Shown here in pieces: positions 14,314 to 18,553 of a stretch of DNA of 18,553 bases (positions within the stretch are counted from its first letter, which is position 1; each line of letters begins with the position of its first letter). The notes below the pieces were generated by a model that was given only the letters and a program-made list of their open reading frames with translations, had not been told where the DNA came from and made no database searches. The translations under genes and the position numbers were made by a program. The stretch comes from Halobacteriovoraceae bacterium (GTDB lineage: Bacteria; Bdellovibrionota; Bacteriovoracia; Bacteriovoracales; Bacteriovoracaceae): positions 1 to 18,553 of the forward strand of contig JABJPQ010000044.1 of the NCBI GenBank assembly GCA_018663815.1, given 5' to 3'.

Positions 14314-15406
14314 TTTCTTGAACCTCCATAATAATAGACGAAGCATCGTGAGTTAAAAAACCATTTTCAGATTCTTTTTTTAATTGAAAATAAATTTCAT
14401 CTAATATGTTTAATACTTTAATTTTTGGGTTAGATAGCAGCTCCTCAATTAAAAACTCAGGTGATTGAGAGTCCCAGTTATGAATAAATCCCGGTGAGTT
14501 AAATAGTACCCGTTCACCACGAACAAGTTGAATTTCAAAAAATGATTTTTCAGGTGATCCTTCCAATAGAGAGCTGTTTACATCAACCCTACGTTGTAGA
14601 CTTGAACTCATCACCTCAAATCCACCTAAGAGATGGCCAGATAACTTCATTGTTTTCATATCTAAAATTCCTGTCAATAACTCTGCTTTAACAGGTTTTT
14701 CTCTTTCTTGGTTTAAAATTTGTAAATCATTTTTAATTTTTTTTATAAATCCAAGCTCAGTTGATAAGTTAATAACTCCAACTGATTTCAACTCACTAAA
14801 AAACTGGATAATACTACTGGATGCAAGGTAAGAAGAGGTTGAACTCATAAAGATAAATACTTTCCCCTCATCACTGAATAGGTCAAAAAACTCTCCTCCC
14901 ATATCCTCACCTGCAGCGTATTTACTATACACGGTCATGCCCTTAAAGCTTTCAAGCCTTTTAGGAGTAATGCGCTCGTAGGTTCTTTTTACTCTTTCTA
15001 AATTAAGTGAAATCCCTTCCATCGTTTCCATCAACTCATTATTTAATGTCATTAGTTGAGATTTTAAAATAGTTTGGGATTTGATTTGATCTTCTAAATA
15101 AAAAATAAAGTTTTTAACGAGCTGTTTACTAGTCGCAATAGATATCTCTCCAACGACATTAGAAGCAAATCTTTCTGTGTGCTGTCCAATTGACATAAAT
15201 AAAATAACGGCCGATGTCTGACTCATCTTGTCCGACAAAATAGGACTGAGTTGGTTATACACAGTATCCTGAATAAGGATTAATTCTGTCTCAAGCCCGT
15301 TAGCTACTTCAAATGTTTGAATATCTACACGAGTTGAGCCAACACCATCAAGCTCCAATTGAGTAAACCACTCAGAGACTTCGTTGTTCTCATCTATTAT
15401 TATCAA
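14294..15406 (-). CDS. Degenerate SpoIIE/PP2C-like protein, probable pseudophosphatase
   Basis: A 370-residue cytoplasmic protein. Residues 1-105 form an alpha/beta region that may be a divergent receiver-like or sensory domain. About 105-145 is a helical, probably coiled-coil linker, as in many RsbU/SpoIIE-type regulators. The rest follows the SpoIIE pattern with key residues changed: the metal-binding GGDFYD is GGEFFD (170-175), the DVSGHG motif is replaced by MSSTSSY (187-193), and the terminal D-D of the last metal motif is HDASS (353-357). Three acidic metal ligands are thus absent or altered, so Ser phosphatase activity is unlikely; a binding role, for example in a partner-switching pathway, is possible. 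It is divergent from an HD-GYP gene (115 bp). The fold assignment rests on motif order and is moderate. Confidence 0.65.
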   Translation of the reverse strand: MIIIDENNEVSEWFTQLELDGVGSTRVDIQTFEVANGLETELILIQDTVYNQLSPILSDKMSQTSAVILFMSIGQHTERFASNVVGEISIATSKQLVKNFIFYLEDQIKSQTILKSQLMTLNNELMETMEGISLNLERVKRTYERITPKRLESFKGMTVYSKYAAGEDMGGEFFDLFSDEGKVFIFMSSTSSYLASSSIIQFFSELKSVGVINLSTELGFIKKIKNDLQILNQEREKPVKAELLTGILDMKTMKLSGHLLGGFEVMSSSLQRRVDVNSSLLEGSPEKSFFEIQLVRGERVLFNSPGFIHNWDSQSPEFLIEELLSNPKIKVLNILDEIYFQLKKESENGFLTHDASSIIMEVQENVVHKV

Positions 15407-15463
15407 TTTTCACCTGCTTCTGAAAAATTTTATTAATTATTCAATCATTTTACTGTTTATTTT

Positions 15464-15514
15464 CCCTTATAACAACCGATTAGCCAACCAGAGGATATCA
15501 CGACTTTATAAGGG
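15464..15514 (+). promoter_or_regulatory. Long-range inverted repeat masking the HD-GYP ribosome binding site
   Basis: CCCTTATAA (15464-15472) and TTATAAGGG (15506-15514) are perfect 9-bp complements with a 33-nt loop. The right arm contains AAGGG, the ribosome binding site 7 nt before the ATG at 15522. In RNA the stem would hide that site; in DNA it could be a paired operator. Left-arm bases TATAAC (15468-15473) could also be a -10 box, which would place the RNA start after the left arm and rule out the RNA stem. Confidence 0.4.
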
Positions 15515-15521
15515 TAACTTA

Positions 15522-16283
15522 ATGAAAGAAAAAAAACGACAATCAAATCTTTTAAACTTCGATAAATCAAAAAGACGATCGAAATCCCACGGCTCAACCA
15601 AAAACTCAGTAACTAATATGGCCATGCGAATTGATGAATTAAAATCAGAAAAACAAAACATTTGTGAGATGGCCGCTAAAACAATTTTAAAAGCTCTTGA
15701 TACCAGAGATAATTATACGTTTAATCACTCCCTACGAGTTTGTCACTACTCACTCATACTAGGTCAAGAATTAAAACTTTCAGATTCAGACTTATATGAC
15801 TTGCAACTCTCAGCTCTATTCCATGATATTGGTAAAGTTGGTACCCCTGATGCCGTATTAAATAAACCCACCAGATTGTCGGATACTGAATTTAATATTA
15901 TGAAAAAGCATCCTCAACAATCTTATGAGATCCTCAAAGGCTTTACAGAATTTGAAAGGGTAGCAAAAAGTGTTTTACACCATCACGAAAGATACGATGG
16001 CCGAGGCTACCCTAGTCGCTTCAAGGGAGAAGAAATACCTCTCTTTTCTCGTATCATCCTTATTGCTGATACTTTTGATGCAATGATTTCTGATCGTGTT
16101 TATCGCAAAGGATTACCTGAAGAAACGGCCCTGAATGAATTAATTGAGTTCTCAGGAAGTCAATTTGATCCTGGACTCGTAAAAAGGTTTATTCAAGGGA
16201 TGAGAAAAAATGAGCTTGGGAGAGATGATATTGGTTCAGCAAGTATTCCTTTATTTGGAAAGCGCTTTAAGGCTGCTTCTTAA
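15522..16283 (+). CDS. HD-GYP domain c-di-GMP phosphodiesterase
   Basis: A 253-residue protein from ATG 15522, chosen because AAGGG lies 7 nt upstream. A frame extension to ATG 15384 would overlap the divergent gene and add 46 hydrophobic residues without family likeness. Residues 1-30 are strongly basic, then a short helix leads to the HD-GYP domain (about 48-240): His69, HDIGK (101-105) with metal ligands His101/Asp102 and Lys105, KKHP with His130, HHHE (153-156), DGRGYP with GYP at 162-164, then IADTFDAM. All standard catalytic motifs are present, so it should hydrolyse c-di-GMP. No receiver or sensor domain is attached; input may come from a partner such as the divergent SpoIIE-like protein. 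It ends at a shared TTAA with the convergent GT9 gene. Confidence 0.9.
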   Translation: MKEKKRQSNLLNFDKSKRRSKSHGSTKNSVTNMAMRIDELKSEKQNICEMAAKTILKALDTRDNYTFNHSLRVCHYSLILGQELKLSDSDLYDLQLSALFHDIGKVGTPDAVLNKPTRLSDTEFNIMKKHPQQSYEILKGFTEFERVAKSVLHHHERYDGRGYPSRFKGEEIPLFSRIILIADTFDAMISDRVYRKGLPEETALNELIEFSGSQFDPGLVKRFIQGMRKNELGRDDIGSASIPLFGKRFKAAS

Positions 16284-17167
16284 GAATCTTGCTGCATAAT
16301 TAAAGCCTCTTTCACAACTTGTTTTATGAGTATATCTAGCTCACTGTTATTATTTTTTAAATTTTGTGAATAAAAATGCTTACTCCCATTACAAAGTTCT
16401 ATTTGGCTTGAGTTTGTTGGCCCAAAAAGAGCGAGAACTTTCTTTCCAAGAGCTTTCCCCAAATGCAGACCGAGACTATCAAGTGTCACCAAAATATCAC
16501 AAGAATCAATCCACCTTATGTATTCGTCAATATTATCAAAACCTTTTTGCCACGATATTGTAAAGGTCAGGCTCAGTTCTCTCTCTAGTTCACTCCAAAA
16601 TTTCTTCGGAATACGTTTTTCAGGCCACTTTTTTCCAACATGCCAGTTAAAACCAATTTGATAATCATCACTCCCAATTACATTGCTCGGAGTTTCGTTT
16701 TTATTAGGAATAAATGGAATTCCAACGACTCGACAAAGTTCAACCTCAAAAACTTCATCCTCATTTACATCACTCCAAAATTTACTATTCGAGTTCTTCT
16801 CATTTATTGCAAATAATTTTTTGAAGTACCCTCTCTCCTCATTAACAAAGCCATATGTATTATTTCTGCCCCCAAACCTTAAAAGCACTGAGTCCGACTT
16901 TTCTAAATTTAAAATAACATCAAATAGAGCGATGACTTCATCTGTTAACTCATCAACTCCAGAAATAATTTTTAGAGTTGGAAAAAAAACTCTTAATAAT
17001 TCTTCAGCCTCGCGACTTGTTAACCAAGTTAACTCGTAAGCTTCAAATTCTTTTATAAGAAATGACGTTCTAAAAACATCTCCCATACTTACAATATCAG
17101 AACTCTTTTTTTCATAGAGAGTTTCACTATTTCCAGTCTTAATAAGTAACATTTTTTTCGTATTCAT
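16280..17167 (-). CDS. Glycosyltransferase family 9 (heptosyltransferase-like)
   Basis: A 295-residue GT-B protein. The N-terminal LLIK strand is followed by GDVFRT (29-34), which corresponds to the IGD(V/L)xxT motif of GT9, but with about 14 extra residues between the first strand and GD. The C-terminal half has the nucleotide-sugar region: FNWHVGKKWPEKR, then VTLDSLGLHLGKALGKKV (227-244) and LFGPT (247-251), the most conserved GT9 signature. Family members add heptose or similar sugars to LPS core or related glycans at the inner membrane. It is shorter than typical WaaC/WaaF (about 320-350). No ribosome binding site precedes the ATG; TACAAT lies 7 nt upstream, so the mRNA may be leaderless. 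It is divergent from a radical SAM gene and convergent with HD-GYP. Confidence 0.85.
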   Translation of the reverse strand: MNTKKMLLIKTGNSETLYEKKSSDIVSMGDVFRTSFLIKEFEAYELTWLTSREAEELLRVFFPTLKIISGVDELTDEVIALFDVILNLEKSDSVLLRFGGRNNTYGFVNEERGYFKKLFAINEKNSNSKFWSDVNEDEVFEVELCRVVGIPFIPNKNETPSNVIGSDDYQIGFNWHVGKKWPEKRIPKKFWSELERELSLTFTISWQKGFDNIDEYIRWIDSCDILVTLDSLGLHLGKALGKKVLALFGPTNSSQIELCNGSKHFYSQNLKNNNSELDILIKQVVKEALIMQQDS

Positions 17168-17168
17168 C

Positions 17169-17198
17169 TTGACATTGTACCCAGACTATTTTTATCTA
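17169..17198 (+). promoter_or_regulatory. Promoter with perfect -35 for the second radical SAM gene, overlapping a minus-strand -10 box
   Basis: TTGACA (17169-17174) and TATCTA (17193-17198) are 18 nt apart. The -10 ends 6 nt before ATG 17205, which would place the RNA start at or next to the A of ATG. ATTGTA (17174-17179) is TACAAT on the minus strand, 7 nt before the GT9 start codon. The two opposite signals overlap by one base within 12 bp. A matching -35 for the minus-strand signal is not clear (TTGCAT at 20 nt). Confidence 0.5.
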
Positions 17199-17204
17199 TA
17201 TGCA

Positions 17205-18068
17205 ATGATACTAAACAAAATAAAGCTTCCGCAACACTATAATTATATTGGTGTCTTTCTCTCTCTCAGTTGTAATCTCTCTTGCAGTTACTGCATAAAT
17301 CATCTAGTTGGTCTTAACAAAACAAGACGGTTATTAAATGATCAAGACTGGATTAATGGGTTAAATCGTATCGTATCACCTCAGAGTATTCCTATTTCAA
17401 TTCAAGGTGGTGAGCCCAGTATTCATCGAGATTTTTACAAAATAATAAATGGCATAAATGAGAAAACATCACTTGATATTCTTACAAATATTCAATTCGA
17501 TCCCAGTGTATTTATAAAAAAAATCAGTAATAAACGTTTTAGTCGAGATCTTCCTTACCCTGCAATAAGAGTGAGTTATCATCCTGAAACAATGGACCTA
17601 AAAAAGACAATAGAAAAGGTAAAAATACTTCATGACAATGGCTACTCAATAGGTATTTTTTCAGTTGATATTCCAAAGTATAAAAAAGAAATTTTTATAG
17701 CCAAAGAGATGTGTACTAAAAACGATTTGATTTTTAAAACGAAAGAGTTCCTTGGAATGTATGATGGAAAGCTTTATGGGACATATAAATATCCTGAGAG
17801 TGTCTTTTCAAACACACAAAAAGAGTGTTTATGTAAAACAAGTGAATTACTCATTTGTCCAGAGGGTTTTGTATATCGATGCCATCACGACTTATACAAT
17901 AAAATAAATCCCATAGGAGACCTGTTAGACAACAATTTCACAATAATGGATGAGTTTAAACCTTGCTCTTACTTTGGCAAGTGTAATCCGTGTGATGTAA
18001 AACTAAAAAATAATCGTCTGCAAGAGTTTGGTCATTGTTCAGTTGAAATAAAACAATTATTAGATTAA
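17205..18068 (+). CDS. Radical SAM protein with extra C-terminal cysteines
   Basis: A 287-residue protein from ATG 17205. A TTG at 17169 in the same frame was rejected because it is the -35 box and begins 2 nt from the divergent gene. CNLSCSYC gives CX3CX2C (Cys23, Cys27, Cys30) and QGGEP follows. The barrel half continues with LDILTNI and IRVSYHP. The C-terminal 90 residues are cysteine rich (LCKTSELLICPEG, YRCHHD, PCSYFGKCNPC, GHCS), with a GDLLDN segment, so one or two auxiliary Fe-S clusters of SPASM type are likely. No substrate can be named; neighbours are a glycosyltransferase and a methyltransferase, which favours sugar or glycan modification. There is no ribosome site before ATG 17205. 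Its stop shares TTAA with the convergent methyltransferase gene. Confidence 0.8.
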   Translation: MILNKIKLPQHYNYIGVFLSLSCNLSCSYCINHLVGLNKTRRLLNDQDWINGLNRIVSPQSIPISIQGGEPSIHRDFYKIINGINEKTSLDILTNIQFDPSVFIKKISNKRFSRDLPYPAIRVSYHPETMDLKKTIEKVKILHDNGYSIGIFSVDIPKYKKEIFIAKEMCTKNDLIFKTKEFLGMYDGKLYGTYKYPESVFSNTQKECLCKTSELLICPEGFVYRCHHDLYNKINPIGDLLDNNFTIMDEFKPCSYFGKCNPCDVKLKNNRLQEFGHCSVEIKQLLD

Positions 18069-18493
18069 ATGAAAAACATCAACTCATAGTCTCCTCGATA
18101 ATTAGATTTCCCGAGCAAATACTGCCAATCTTCTTGACTAAAAAAGAGGTTACAAGTCAGGGCCCAACATTGAAGATTAAAAAGCTCTTGAGTATTTCTA
18201 TAACTCTCCATGGTAATAAGCGATTTTTTACCAATACGACTAAACTCTTTTAAACTTTGTTCAAAGTATTCCAATGTTAAGTTGTGCAAAGTCATATTGG
18301 ATAAAACAAGGTCAAATTCATTCAGTTTAAAGCGAGACAATTCATCTACGCTTCCAAGAATGATTTTATTCTTAATCTCAGGTTTAGCATGTTCTATCGC
18401 ATATTCTGAAATATCGAGTCCTACAACATCACAGTTTAAAATCTTTTTTATCTCAAATAATAAATAGCCCTTTCCGCAGCCAAAATCTAACAC
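18065..18493 (-). CDS. Class I SAM-dependent methyltransferase, N-terminus lost at the contig edge
   Basis: A frame of about 142 residues with motif I VLDFGCGKGY at its very start, then the acidic loop VVGLDIS at the end of the second strand and FDLVLSNMTLHNL (motif II region). The end, with WALTCNLFFSQEDW and a GDYELMFF strand, resembles methyltransferases of surface-glycan loci. Normally 20-60 residues precede motif I. Codons before the GTG at 18493 read Ser-Lys (SKVLDFGCG), which fits coding, so GTG is probably an internal Val. From 18498 onward the sequence is the inverted copy of this gene and a stop appears in frame at 18518-18520. The true 5' end is therefore missing through an end artefact or rearrangement and not through an obvious mutation. 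Confidence 0.8.
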   Translation of the reverse strand: MLDFGCGKGYLLFEIKKILNCDVVGLDISEYAIEHAKPEIKNKIILGSVDELSRFKLNEFDLVLSNMTLHNLTLEYFEQSLKEFSRIGKKSLITMESYRNTQELFNLQCWALTCNLFFSQEDWQYLLGKSNYRGDYELMFFI

Positions 18494-18553
18494 TTTTGAT
18501 TTTGGCTGCGGAAAGGGCTATTTATTATTTGAGATAAAAAATAGCCCTTTCCG
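18444..18553. repeat. Fold-back inverted repeat at the end of the window
   Basis: Bases 18444-18487 and 18498-18541 are perfect 44-bp reverse complements separated by 10 nt (18488-18497). The right arm then folds again: 18509-18521 and 18541-18553 are perfect 13-bp complements, so the last 13 bases repeat 18464-18476 directly. Both arms contain methyltransferase codons. A zigzag of this kind at a sequence end is typical of assembly or amplification chimeras. Confidence 0.9.

Noticed and set aside
14314..14346. Upstream ATG for the 231-residue exported protein
   Set aside because: It has no ribosome site and puts extra residues before the signal peptide. ATG 14313 has GGAGG 9 nt upstream.
15384..15521. 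N-terminal extension of the HD-GYP protein by 46 residues from ATG 15384
   Set aside because: It would overlap the divergent SpoIIE-like gene, has no ribosome site and reads as low-complexity hydrophobic sequence. ATG 15522 has AAGGG at good spacing.
17169..17204. TTG start for the second radical SAM protein
   Set aside because: The TTG is part of a perfect TTGACA -35 box and lies 2 nt from the divergent start codon. The extra 12 residues show no family likeness.

Overview
The window is a low-GC bacterial segment of about 18.5 kb, densely coded on both strands. It is probably a whole contig: it opens inside a gene and ends in a fold-back inverted repeat that looks like an assembly edge. Many short-signal lipoproteins, secreted proteins with no recognisable domain, an isolated HD-GYP protein, a PhaR-type regulator and paired ArsA-like ATPases suggest Bdellovibrionota, probably a Bacteriovorax/Halobacteriovorax relative. 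That placement is an impression from gene content and composition, not from a search.

Region 1 (1-3803, minus strand) is envelope related. It holds a truncated family-5 solute-binding lipoprotein and a two-gene unit of a TPR lipoprotein followed by a small LolB-like lipoprotein. The TPR-LolB order resembles the TPR lipoprotein next to lolB in Pseudomonas. Region 2 (3804-5600, plus) has a PhaR-type DNA-binding protein with a structured leader, then a small outer-membrane beta-barrel protein whose signal-peptide codons hold a terminator-like hairpin. After it lie two tandem copies of a 124-bp unit. The third repeat start is the ribosome binding site and first codons of the next gene, so two decoy start sites precede the real one at exact 124-bp steps.

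Region 3 (5601-9740, plus) is a four-gene operon: two ArsA/Get3-like ATPases, then cystathionine beta-synthase and cystathionine gamma-lyase, the two steps of reverse transsulfuration from homocysteine to cysteine. The two ATPases have complementary defects: the first keeps the signature lysine but lacks the DPA aspartate, and the second is the reverse. This suggests a heterodimer. The gamma-lyase appears to start at ATT in a TAATT stop-start overlap. Its 3' end overlaps by 90 bp the end of a convergent gene for an 892-residue exported protein of unknown function.

Region 4 (12504-18553) holds two radical SAM proteins with extra C-terminal cysteines, a small exported protein, a degenerate SpoIIE/PP2C-like protein divergent from an HD-GYP c-di-GMP phosphodiesterase, a family-9 glycosyltransferase and a truncated SAM-dependent methyltransferase. 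The last three of these genes (GT9, radical SAM, methyltransferase) could belong to a glycan-modification locus. Two convergent gene pairs there share a 4-bp TTAA that gives both stop codons. The GT9 and the second radical SAM gene diverge from a very short shared region where both transcripts may be leaderless. No tRNA, rRNA, CRISPR array or transposase was seen.
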